Below, one piece after another: positions 1-6,951 of a DNA stretch of 18,215 nucleotides (its first letter is position 1; every line of letters starts with the position of its first letter). Where the stretch lies: positions 1 to 18,215 of the forward strand of contig PUNR01000223.1 of NCBI GenBank assembly GCA_003551805.1, written 5' to 3'. A model generated the notes under the pieces. That model searched no databases. It saw only the letters and a list, made by a program, of their open reading frames with translations, and had not been told where the DNA came from. Origin of the DNA: Loktanella sp. GTDB taxonomy: Bacteria; Pseudomonadota; Alphaproteobacteria; Rhodobacterales; Rhodobacteraceae. The translations under genes were made by a program, and so were the position numbers.

Positions 1-622
1 CAAATCTTTGCGTGACCAGTTGAATGACGTCACACGGATCGCCTTGCATCGCAGTTATGACGTCGCGGCCTTGTCGCGGGGCGGTATGGGCAAACGGTTC
101 GGGTCCGATCAGGCGCACCGCGTGATGGGCACCATGTCCGGGGCGATCGGCGGTTTTGGCGGTTTGCCCACCGCGCTGGCTGAATTGCCTGTCGCGACCA
201 CGCTGATCTTTCGCGCAGTGCTGCATGTGGCAGCCGAATACGGCGAAGACCCCGCATCCGACGAGACACGGATGGAATGCCTGTCGGTGTTCGGATCAGG
301 CGGGCCGGACAAGGCGGATGACGGTGTCGATACCGCCTTTATCGGTGCGCGGCTGAGCCTTTCGGGTGCGGCAGTCAATACGCTGATTAGCCGTGTCGCG
401 CCGAAATTCGCGGCTGTCCTGTCGCAGAAACTGGCGGCACAGACGGTGCCTGTGCTGGGCGCTGTGGCGGGTGCTGGCACCAATTATGCCTTTGTGAATT
501 ATTATGTGGCCTTGGCCCATGTGCATTTTGGCCTGCGCCAACTGGCCCGCGCACATGGCGAATCTGCGGTGCTGGATGAATTCCACCGCGTTCTGGCGGC
601 ATCGCGCCTGCCTCAGACCTGA
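1..622 (+). CDS. EcsC family protein, 3' part (5' end outside window)
   Basis: The reading frame is open to the left edge (codons AAA, TCT precede the TTG at position 8), so this is a gene missing its N-terminus. About 206 residues remain. A small-residue-rich block near the start (glycine repeats, then LPTALAELPVATTLIFRAV and an AAEYGED segment) matches the EcsC family, proteins usually of about 250-280 residues. EcsC is named after a Bacillus gene linked to the EcsAB transporter; its biochemical role is not established. Hydrophobic, glycine-rich stretches near remaining residues 40-75 and 145-170 suggest membrane association. The stop (620-622) lies inside the 3' end of ptsP, so the two genes converge with a 10-base overlap and no room for a separate terminator. 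Family assignment is good; function is unknown. Confidence 0.8.
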   Translation, partial: KSLRDQLNDVTRIALHRSYDVAALSRGGMGKRFGSDQAHRVMGTMSGAIGGFGGLPTALAELPVATTLIFRAVLHVAAEYGEDPASDETRMECLSVFGSGGPDKADDGVDTAFIGARLSLSGAAVNTLISRVAPKFAAVLSQKLAAQTVPVLGAVAGAGTNYAFVNYYVALAHVHFGLRQLARAHGESAVLDEFHRVLAASRLPQT

Positions 623-2853
623 TAGACCAGCCAGTCGCTGACGGCGCGGCGCACGGATTGGTCGCCTTTGGCGATGGCGGCATCCATCACATCCTTAACC
701 TCGGTCAGATCGACACGGCGCAGCATATGCTTGACTGGCCCGACCGACGCGGGGCGCATCGACAGGGTGCGCAGGCCAAGGGCGGCAAAACACAATGCCT
801 CGACTGGGCGGCCCGCATCTTCGCCACAGAATGACAGTGGTGTGTTTGTGGCTGCGCAACGGTCGATTACATGCTGCAAGAACGCCAGAAAGCTGACGTC
901 AAGCGTGTCATAGCGCCTGCGCACCCGTTCGTTTTCACGATCAGCGGCAAAGAAAAACTGCTTAAGATCGTTGCCACCGATCGAGATGAAATCTGCCTCT
1001 TCAAAGAATGCATCCGGTGCAAAGGCCAGTGACGGGGTTTCCAGCATTGCGCCCACTTCGATCTTGGCGGGGATCGGATGGCCAAGCCGGATTTCACGGT
1101 CCACCGCTTTGTCCATTTCCGCCTTTGCCGCACGAAATTCGGAAATTTGCGTGATAAACGGGAACATCACCGCCAAAGGCCGTCCGGCAGACCCGCGCAA
1201 CAACGCCTGCAACTGCATCCGCAAAACGCCGGGTTTATCAAGGCCGACCCTGATCGCCCGCCAGCCCATTGCCGGGTTGGGTTCGTCATTGGGTTTCATA
1301 TAGGGCAGCACCTTGTCCGACCCGATATCCAGTGTGCGAAACGCCACGCGCCGCCCGTCAGCGGCATTCAGCACGCGGTCATAGAGCGCCGAAAGCTCGC
1401 CCCGTTGCGGCATCTGGTTGCGGATCAGGAATTGCAGTTCGGTGCGGAACAGTCCCACCCCGTCAGCGCCAGACCCTTCAAGCGATGGGAGATCAGCGAT
1501 CAGCCCTGCGTTCATCTGCAAGGATATCAAATTGCCGCATTTGGTTTCCGCTGGCAGATCACGGATCGAGGCATAGCGTTCCTGCGCACGCGCCTGCATG
1601 GCGATTTTGTCGCGGAACGCATTTTGCACCGTTTCATCGGGCCGCAAATGCGCGATGCCCTGATCGCCATCGACAAGGATCGTGTCGCCGTTCAACGCCT
1701 CGCGGGTGATGCCTTTGGCGTTAATCACAAGCGGGATGGCCCAGGCGCGGGCGACGATAGTCGCATGGCTGCCAACGCTGCCTTCTTCCAGCACGATGCC
1801 GCGCAGTTTCTTGCCATATTCCAGCAATTCACCGGGGCCGATATTGCGCGCGACAAGGATCGGATCGTCGGGCATGTCGCTGCGATCCTCGCCCTGTCCG
1901 GTCAGGATGCGCAGCAGGCGGTTGGACAGATCGTCCAGATCGTGCAGGCGTTCGCGCAGGTATGGATCAGGCGATTTCGACAGCCGCGCACGGGCCAAGG
2001 ATTGTTCTTTCTCGACGGCGGCTTCGGCTGACAGTCCGCTTTGGACATCGTCCTGCATCCGCCGCATCCAGCTGCTGGAATTGGCGAACATGCGATAGGC
2101 TTCCAATACCTGCCCCTGTTCGGCGTCCACTGACCGCGCACCCAGCAGCATATTGTCGACCGATTTGCGCAAGACTTCGACCGCTTCGTTCAGGCGGGCC
2201 TTTTCGCCTTCGGGATCGTCCGAGATCGGGTTTGTGACCACGACACGCGGTTCGTGCAGGTAAACCTTGCCCGCGCTGGTGCCTTCCTGCGCCATCGTGC
2301 CACGGAACACGACAGGTTTCTGGTGCAGCGCCGACAGCGCCGCGCCTTCGCCCACAAAGGCGCCCAGTTCGGTCATTTCGGCGATCACCATGGCGACGAT
2401 TTCGAGGGCATAAACCTCGTCCGGGGTCATCACGCGTTCGGTTTTGGTCTGCACGACGAGCACACCCAGCACATCGCCCAACCGCTGAATCGGGACGCCG
2501 CAGAAGGATGAATAGCGTTCCTCGCCCGTTTCGGGCATGTAGCGGAAGCCTTTTTCGGCAGGGGCATTGGCGGTGTTGACGATGCTGCCGCTTTTCGCGG
2601 TGCGCCCAACCAGACCTTCGCCAAGGCGCATGCGGGTCTGGTGGACCGAATCCTGTTCCAGACCTTGTGTGGCGCAAAGCTCGAGCGTTTCGGCGTCGCG
2701 GAACAGGTAGATCGAACATACCTCGGCCTGCATCGACGATGCGATCAGGTCCACGACACGGTTCAGCCGTGCCTGACCTTCGCTGTCGCTTGCCAAGGCT
2801 TCGCGCAAGCGGCCAAGCAGCTTGCGGCTTTCGCTTTCCAACCGTTCCGGCAT
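613..2853 (-). CDS. ptsP: PtsP, phosphoenolpyruvate-protein phosphotransferase of the nitrogen PTS (EI-Ntr) with GAF domain
   Basis: EI-Ntr takes phosphate from PEP and passes it to NPr (PtsO), starting the regulatory nitrogen phosphotransferase chain in the cytoplasm. With the ATG at 2853 the protein has 746 residues, the usual size. Residues about 20-165 form a GAF domain, as in PtsP and unlike sugar-type EI. The PEP-utilising N-terminal region spans about 185-305. The swivelling domain carries the phosphorylated histidine (about His363) in GSHATIVAR. The C-terminal barrel (about 430-730) has DGVGLFRTE, GGNDLKQ and the active-site cysteine in SFCGEDAGRP. A TTG at 2883 is also in frame, but the ATG follows a purine-rich GGGGGA and gives the standard MPERLESESRK start. 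It lies 35 bases after lysC on the same strand, an arrangement common in alphaproteobacteria, so co-transcription is likely. GAF domains of EI-Ntr respond to glutamine in studied relatives. Confidence 0.96.
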   Translation of the reverse strand: MPERLESESRKLLGRLREALASDSEGQARLNRVVDLIASSMQAEVCSIYLFRDAETLELCATQGLEQDSVHQTRMRLGEGLVGRTAKSGSIVNTANAPAEKGFRYMPETGEERYSSFCGVPIQRLGDVLGVLVVQTKTERVMTPDEVYALEIVAMVIAEMTELGAFVGEGAALSALHQKPVVFRGTMAQEGTSAGKVYLHEPRVVVTNPISDDPEGEKARLNEAVEVLRKSVDNMLLGARSVDAEQGQVLEAYRMFANSSSWMRRMQDDVQSGLSAEAAVEKEQSLARARLSKSPDPYLRERLHDLDDLSNRLLRILTGQGEDRSDMPDDPILVARNIGPGELLEYGKKLRGIVLEEGSVGSHATIVARAWAIPLVINAKGITREALNGDTILVDGDQGIAHLRPDETVQNAFRDKIAMQARAQERYASIRDLPAETKCGNLISLQMNAGLIADLPSLEGSGADGVGLFRTELQFLIRNQMPQRGELSALYDRVLNAADGRRVAFRTLDIGSDKVLPYMKPNDEPNPAMGWRAIRVGLDKPGVLRMQLQALLRGSAGRPLAVMFPFITQISEFRAAKAEMDKAVDREIRLGHPIPAKIEVGAMLETPSLAFAPDAFFEEADFISIGGNDLKQFFFAADRENERVRRRYDTLDVSFLAFLQHVIDRCAATNTPLSFCGEDAGRPVEALCFAALGLRTLSMRPASVGPVKHMLRRVDLTEVKDVMDAAIAKGDQSVRRAVSDWLVYQV

Positions 2854-2888
2854 GGGTCCCCCGTTATCCGGCGAACCGATCAAACCGA

Positions 2889-4127
2889 TCAGGCCGCCTT
2901 GTCCAATTCGAATGCATCATGCAGGGCCTGCACGGCAAGTTCCATGTATTTCCTGTCGATCAGCACAGAAATCTTGATCTCGGAAGTTGTAATGACCTTG
3001 ATGTTGATCCCCTCAGCCGAGAGCACCTTGAACATCTTGGCCGCGACACCCGTATGGCTGCGCATGCCGATCCCGACAACGCTGACCTTGCAGACACCTT
3101 CGTCAGCGACCAGATCGTGGAAATTGATCGCGCCCGATGCCTTGGCATCGTTCATCGCCTTTTCAGCGCGCATCACCTGATCGACGGGGCAGGAAAAGGT
3201 CATATCGGTGCGCCCTTCCTCTGATATGTTCTGCACGATCATATCGACGTTCACGCCAGCCTCTGACAAGGGGCCAAAGATCGCGGCGGCGATACCGGGG
3301 CGGTCCGCGACCGAGATCAGGGTCATTTTCGCCTCGTCGCGGGAATAGGCGACACCGGCCACAACATTGGATTCCATGATTTCCTCCTCATCGCAGACCA
3401 GCGTTCCGGCGCTGTCCGATGGTTCTTCAAATGATGACAGCACCCGCAGGCGCACCTTATAGCGCATCGCCAGCTCGACCGAGCGGGTCTGCAGGACCTT
3501 GGCACCGAGCGACGCCAGTTCCAACATCTCCTCGAACGAGATTTTATCAAGCTTGCGCGCCTTGGACGTGATCCGCGGATCGGTGGTATAGACACCGTCC
3601 ACGTCGGTGTAGATATCACACCGTTCCGCACCGAACGCCGCGGCAAAGGCGACAGCGGTGGTATCAGACCCGCCACGCCCCAGCGTGGTGATCCGGCCTG
3701 CAGTGCTGACACCCTGAAAACCGGCAACCACGGCGACCTTCATGCCTTCGGCAAACTTGGCGTTGATGTTCTTGGAAGGGATTTCCTCGATCCGCGCGGA
3801 AGCATGGGCATCGGTCGTGATGACCGGCACCTGCCAGCCTTGCCAGCTGCGTGCAGGGATATCCATTTCCTGCAACCGCAGCGCCATCAGCCCGGCTGTC
3901 ACATTCTCGCCCGATGACACGATCGCATCATATTCGCGCGCATCATAAAGCGGCGATGTTTCCGATACCCAGCCGACCAATTCATTGGTCTTGCCCGACA
4001 TGGCCGAAACGATGACGATCACGTCATAACCATTGGCGACTTCCAAAGCGACCCGTTTGGCCGCCCGTGCGATCCGGTCCAGATTGGCGACCGAGGTGCC
4101 GCCGAATTTCATCACAAGCGTGGGCAT
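2889..4127 (-). CDS. lysC: Aspartate kinase (LysC)
   Basis: Phosphorylates L-aspartate to 4-phospho-L-aspartate, the first step towards lysine, diaminopimelate, threonine and methionine. The product has 412 residues, the usual length for a monofunctional aspartokinase. The N-terminal kinase domain starts with the signature KFGGTSVANLDRI and contains SSGENVTAGL (substrate binding) and TTLGRGGSDTTAVAFAA. Two ACT domains fill the C-terminal part (about residues 255-410; TLISVADRPGIAAAI and VSVVGIGMRSHTGVAAKMF), where lysine and/or threonine feedback usually acts. The ATG at 4127 is preceded by AAGGATG at good spacing. ptsP follows directly. An unusual point is an in-frame internal ATG (residue 251) behind AGGAGG, which could produce a separate ACT-domain beta subunit; it has its own entry. 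Confidence 0.97.
   Translation of the reverse strand: MPTLVMKFGGTSVANLDRIARAAKRVALEVANGYDVIVIVSAMSGKTNELVGWVSETSPLYDAREYDAIVSSGENVTAGLMALRLQEMDIPARSWQGWQVPVITTDAHASARIEEIPSKNINAKFAEGMKVAVVAGFQGVSTAGRITTLGRGGSDTTAVAFAAAFGAERCDIYTDVDGVYTTDPRITSKARKLDKISFEEMLELASLGAKVLQTRSVELAMRYKVRLRVLSSFEEPSDSAGTLVCDEEEIMESNVVAGVAYSRDEAKMTLISVADRPGIAAAIFGPLSEAGVNVDMIVQNISEEGRTDMTFSCPVDQVMRAEKAMNDAKASGAINFHDLVADEGVCKVSVVGIGMRSHTGVAAKMFKVLSAEGINIKVITTSEIKISVLIDRKYMELAVQALHDAFELDKAA
3375..3388 (-). promoter_or_regulatory. Internal ribosome binding site and start codon inside lysC (possible beta subunit)
   Basis: On the minus strand a consensus AGGAGG (3388-3383) stands 5 bases before an in-frame ATG (3377-3375), codon 251 of lysC. 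Initiation here would give a 162-residue protein containing only the ACT regulatory domains. In Bacillus subtilis and Corynebacterium glutamicum, aspartokinase is made as an alpha2beta2 enzyme with the beta chain translated from just such an internal in-frame start at almost the same residue. The signal is clear in sequence, but it also encodes the acidic DEEEIM stretch, so it could be incidental. Confidence 0.5.
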
Positions 4128-4163
4128 AGGTCATCCTTGCAGCCGTGGCATTTTGTCCGCGCG

Positions 4164-4192
4164 TGTCTACTGGGCTGCTGCGTAAAGCGCAA
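4164..4192 (-). promoter_or_regulatory. Possible promoter for lysC-ptsP
   Basis: On the minus strand TTGCGC (4192-4187) and TAGACA (4169-4164) are separated by 17 bases, and the -10 lies about 37 bases before the lysC start. Both hexamers deviate from consensus. The upstream SDR gene is only 69 bases away on the same strand, so lysC may simply be transcribed through from it. Confidence 0.3.
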
Positions 4193-4196
4193 TTGC

Positions 4197-4841
4197 TTAG
4201 TAGGGGTGCTGCTGGCCGTCCCACGTCTCGAAACAGCCGGTATTCGCGGGGCTTAGTGCGGCAAAGCGCGCGATCAGGCCAGTGGCGCTTTCTTCAACGC
4301 TGATTTCTGCCGCAGCGCCCCCCATATCGGTGCGCACCCAGCCGGGATGATAGATGCCGACGCTGATACCTTCGGCCTTCAGGTCCGTTGCAAGATTGCG
4401 CCCAAGGTTCAGCGCAGCCGCCTTGCTTGCGCGGTAGATATAGCTGCCACCGGGCGCACGGGTGTTGGACCCCATCTGTGATGCGATAATCGCGATCTTG
4501 CCTGCTTTCGCGCGGCGCAGATGCGGCAGAAACGCCTGCACGGTCAGGAAAGCGCCGGTGACATTGGTGGCAAAACCATCCGCCCACATCTGGTGGGGAT
4601 AACCGTCATCCAACAACTGGCCTTTGTCAGCATAGACGCCTGCATTGCACACCAGCAGGTCAATCGCCGTGTCGGCCATGCTGGTGGCAAGCGCTGTGAC
4701 AGATGCCGGATCAGTCACGTCCATCGTTGCCAGTCCGCCGATGCCCCGCTGCGTGCCGGTCACATCGGCGCCCGCTGCGCGATATTGATCCAGCATCGCC
4801 TTGCCGATGCCGCGATTGGCACCCGTAATCAGCACATGCAT
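4197..4841 (-). CDS. Short-chain dehydrogenase/reductase (SDR) family oxidoreductase
   Basis: A 214-residue classical-type SDR, an NAD(P)-dependent oxidoreductase with a Rossmann fold. The cofactor motif TGANRGIG is at residues 6-13, the structural motif CNAG at 65-68, and the catalytic residues are Ser121 (IIASQMGS), Tyr136 and Lys140 (YRASK). The YHPGWVRTDMGG block after the active site is typical of the branch related to C-factor/CsgA-like and carbonyl-reductase-type SDRs. The protein is short for the family (usually about 230-260), mainly in the C-terminal substrate-binding part, so substrate cannot be predicted. The ATG (4841-4839) overlaps the stop of the DUF1178 gene as ATGA, pointing to translational coupling. 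lysC begins 69 bases downstream. Confidence 0.9.
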   Translation of the reverse strand: MHVLITGANRGIGKAMLDQYRAAGADVTGTQRGIGGLATMDVTDPASVTALATSMADTAIDLLVCNAGVYADKGQLLDDGYPHQMWADGFATNVTGAFLTVQAFLPHLRRAKAGKIAIIASQMGSNTRAPGGSYIYRASKAAALNLGRNLATDLKAEGISVGIYHPGWVRTDMGGAAAEISVEESATGLIARFAALSPANTGCFETWDGQQHPY

Positions 4842-5236
4842 CAGTTGACTTTCTTGGCAGGGATAAAAGGCAGCGGCAGGACAGGAATGCCGTCTTCTGC
4901 CAGCTTGCGCGCCTCGGCCAGATTGGCCTCGCCATAGATGGGGCGTTCGGGGGTCAGGCCGTCATGCATATCGCGGGCTTCTTTCGCGAAGGACTGGCCG
5001 ACATAATCGGCCGTGCTTTCGATTTTTTTGCGAAGGGCTGCAATAGGGTCTGCGGGTGCGACAGGTGCCGCTGCGGTCGCAATCGCCGGTGCCATAACCG
5101 ATTTGCTAATCAGCGTAGACCCGCAGGTCGTGCAGGATACCATTTTGCCGGCAACCAGTTTGTCAAAGGCATCGCCTGACTGAAACCAGCTTTCAAACCG
5201 GTGATTCTGGTCGCATTTAAGGTGAAAACGGATCAT
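4841..5236 (-). CDS. DUF1178 family protein (zinc-ribbon-like)
   Basis: A 131-residue protein beginning MIRFHLKC with a following NHRFESWFQSG block and a CTTCGS knuckle (Cys35, Cys38), the signature of DUF1178. Cys8 and the CxxC pair suggest a small zinc ribbon, similar in style to FmdB-type regulators, but no function is established. The middle is an alanine/proline linker (about residues 48-65). The C-terminal half contains SFAKEARDMHDG and RPIYGEA, also typical of the family. The start has only a weak ribosome binding site (GAGTG). The stop codon overlaps the SDR start, so the two are probably expressed together; a functional link is not implied by sequence. Confidence 0.9.
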   Translation of the reverse strand: MIRFHLKCDQNHRFESWFQSGDAFDKLVAGKMVSCTTCGSTLISKSVMAPAIATAAAPVAPADPIAALRKKIESTADYVGQSFAKEARDMHDGLTPERPIYGEANLAEARKLAEDGIPVLPLPFIPAKKVN

Positions 5237-5292
5237 GACACTCAGTCTTTCTGTGATGTCATATACTTAGGGTTTTCAGACCTGCTTGCAAG

Positions 5293-5772
5293 TCAGCGCA
5301 GTCTGGCGGGGTCGAACGTGGCCACGATATGGCGCAAGCCCGGTTCATCCAGCTTGCGCGCGGCTTTTTCAAGGCTGAACCATTTGCGCCGGCGCTGGTG
5401 CTTTTCGGGCCATTCGCTTAGCACATGTTGCACATGAACCGGATAGACCATCGCAACGATCGGGGCGTTGCCGTGGCGCAGCGGTTTGACGTAGCTATAG
5501 ACACCCAGACAGATATCCAGCGCGTCACCCCGCAAACCGGCCTCTTCATAGGCTTCCATGGCGGCAGCGGCTGCCGGGGTCTGGTTATGCATCGGCCAGC
5601 CTTTGGGCAAAATCCAGCGGCCTCGCGTGCGGCTGGTGACCAGACATATCTGCACATTGTCGTTCTTGACGCGCCAGCAAAGGGCGGCAAATTGCGCACG
5701 CACATCGGTCTTGCGACCGGTCCGGAACTTGAGCGCGATTTGCTGTGCAGGTATGTTCGCCATGGTTCCCAT
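5293..5772 (-). CDS. Nudix hydrolase (diphosphoinositol-polyphosphate-phosphohydrolase-like)
   Basis: A 159-residue Nudix-fold protein, an enzyme family that cleaves nucleoside-diphosphate-linked compounds. The Nudix helix spans about residues 58-80, beginning KGWPMHN and ending AMEAYEEAGL; the catalytic EExG core is intact. Two positions differ from the textbook box: the first glutamate is Thr and the arginine of REUxEE is Met. This variant, with RWILPKGWP before it, is familiar from small alphaproteobacterial Nudix proteins grouped near the diphosphoinositol polyphosphate hydrolases. The frame continues upstream to 6090, but that part is antisense to the deacetylase gene. I chose ATG 5772 because AAGG lies 9 bases upstream; ATG 5763 is the alternative. 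It diverges from the deacetylase gene with only 24 bases between starts. The substrate is not predictable. Confidence 0.88.
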   Translation of the reverse strand: MGTMANIPAQQIALKFRTGRKTDVRAQFAALCWRVKNDNVQICLVTSRTRGRWILPKGWPMHNQTPAAAAAMEAYEEAGLRGDALDICLGVYSYVKPLRHGNAPIVAMVYPVHVQHVLSEWPEKHQRRRKWFSLEKAARKLDEPGLRHIVATFDPARLR

Positions 5773-5796
5773 CGTGATCTGCCTTACATCCCCTGC

Positions 5797-6951
5797 ATGA
5801 CGAAAGTTACGCATGTGCAAACACCCGCGACAAGCCCTTCGCCGAAATTTATCGGCGCTGAAATCTACCGTGGCTCGACCTATGGCGCATGGCATCCTTT
5901 GCGTGTGCCACGTGTATCCACGGTAATGGATCTGACCCGCGCGCTGGGCTGGCTGCCTGCGGCGCAATTCATCACCAGCCCGCGCGCGAAACTGGCCGCA
6001 TTGACCAGCTTTCACACACCCCAATACCTTCAAGCGTTGCAAACCGCCGAGGCGGCACAGACCGTCACAGACGATATCCGCAACCGTCATGGCCTTGGGA
6101 CCCCGTCAAATCCGGTGTTCACCGAAATGTTCCGCCGTCCGGCCACCGCCGCTGGTGGATCGTTGCTGGCGGGTGAATTGCTGCGCCATGGCGGGGTGAT
6201 CTATTCGCCTGCAGGCGGCACGCATCACGGGCTGCCTGACCGCGCCAACGGCTTTTGCTATCTCAACGATCCCGTGCTGGCGATCCAGTCACTGCGGCGC
6301 AACGGCGCGCAGCGTGTCGCCTATATCGACATCGACGCGCATCACCCTGACGGTGTAGAACATGCATTTGCTGATGATCCCGACACGCTGCTGATTTCGA
6401 CGCATGAAATCAACCGCTGGCCGCGCACCGGTGCGCTGACCGATCAGGGCGCGGGTCAGGTTTTCAACCTGCCCGTTCCGGCAGGGCTGCACGATGACGA
6501 CATGGCGCTGATCCTGCACGAACTGATCCTGCCGCTGGTGCAGGGCTTCCGACCTGACGCCATCGTTTTGCAATGCGGCGCCGATGCCGTGACAGAAGAC
6601 CCGCAATCGCGGCTGTGCCTGTCCAACAACGCACATTGGGCAGTGGTCGCAGCCCTGCAGAGCATGGCCCCGCGTTATCTGGTGCTGGGTGGTGGTGGCT
6701 ATAATCCGTGGTCGGTGGGCCGCCTTTGGTCCGGTGTCTGGGCGGTCCTGAACAATAACGAAATCCCTGACCACTTGCCCCCCAAGGGTCACGCCATCCT
6801 GCGCGCCTTGCGCTGGGACGGCATTGCCCGCCGTCACCTGCCGCAAGACCATTGGATCACCACCCTGCGCGACCGCCCCCGCAACGGTGCGATTCACGAT
6901 GACGTCCGCACAGGCGTAGCCTACCTCAAAAACCGCATCGTCCGAGCTTAA
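5797..6951 (+). CDS. Histone deacetylase family protein (class II-type / acetoin-utilisation-like amidohydrolase)
   Basis: A 384-residue arginase/deacetylase-fold zinc amidohydrolase. Active-site elements are complete: the His pair in GGTHHG (143-144), NGFCYLND, the zinc ligands Asp180 and His182 in YIDIDAHHPDGVEHAF, Asp263 in LQCGADAV, and the transition-state tyrosine Tyr302 in LGGGGYN. Bacterial relatives deacetylate acetyl-lysine (AcuC on acetyl-CoA synthetase), acetylpolyamines or other N-acyl substrates; which applies here is not visible. The frame is open far upstream (to 5425), but that part is antisense to the Nudix gene. ATG 5797 gives the normal N-terminus, although no good ribosome binding site precedes it. 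Its last 4 bases overlap the 3' end of waaA on the opposite strand. Confidence 0.9.
   Translation: MTKVTHVQTPATSPSPKFIGAEIYRGSTYGAWHPLRVPRVSTVMDLTRALGWLPAAQFITSPRAKLAALTSFHTPQYLQALQTAEAAQTVTDDIRNRHGLGTPSNPVFTEMFRRPATAAGGSLLAGELLRHGGVIYSPAGGTHHGLPDRANGFCYLNDPVLAIQSLRRNGAQRVAYIDIDAHHPDGVEHAFADDPDTLLISTHEINRWPRTGALTDQGAGQVFNLPVPAGLHDDDMALILHELILPLVQGFRPDAIVLQCGADAVTEDPQSRLCLSNNAHWAVVAALQSMAPRYLVLGGGGYNPWSVGRLWSGVWAVLNNNEIPDHLPPKGHAILRALRWDGIARRHLPQDHWITTLRDRPRNGAIHDDVRTGVAYLKNRIVRA

Noticed and set aside
1078..2031. 317-codon open frame on the plus strand
   Set aside because: Antisense to ptsP, which has full conserved motifs throughout; the frame shows no domain or start signal.
5425..5796. 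Upstream extension of the deacetylase reading frame
   Set aside because: It is antisense to the Nudix gene, and family homology begins only after ATG 5797.
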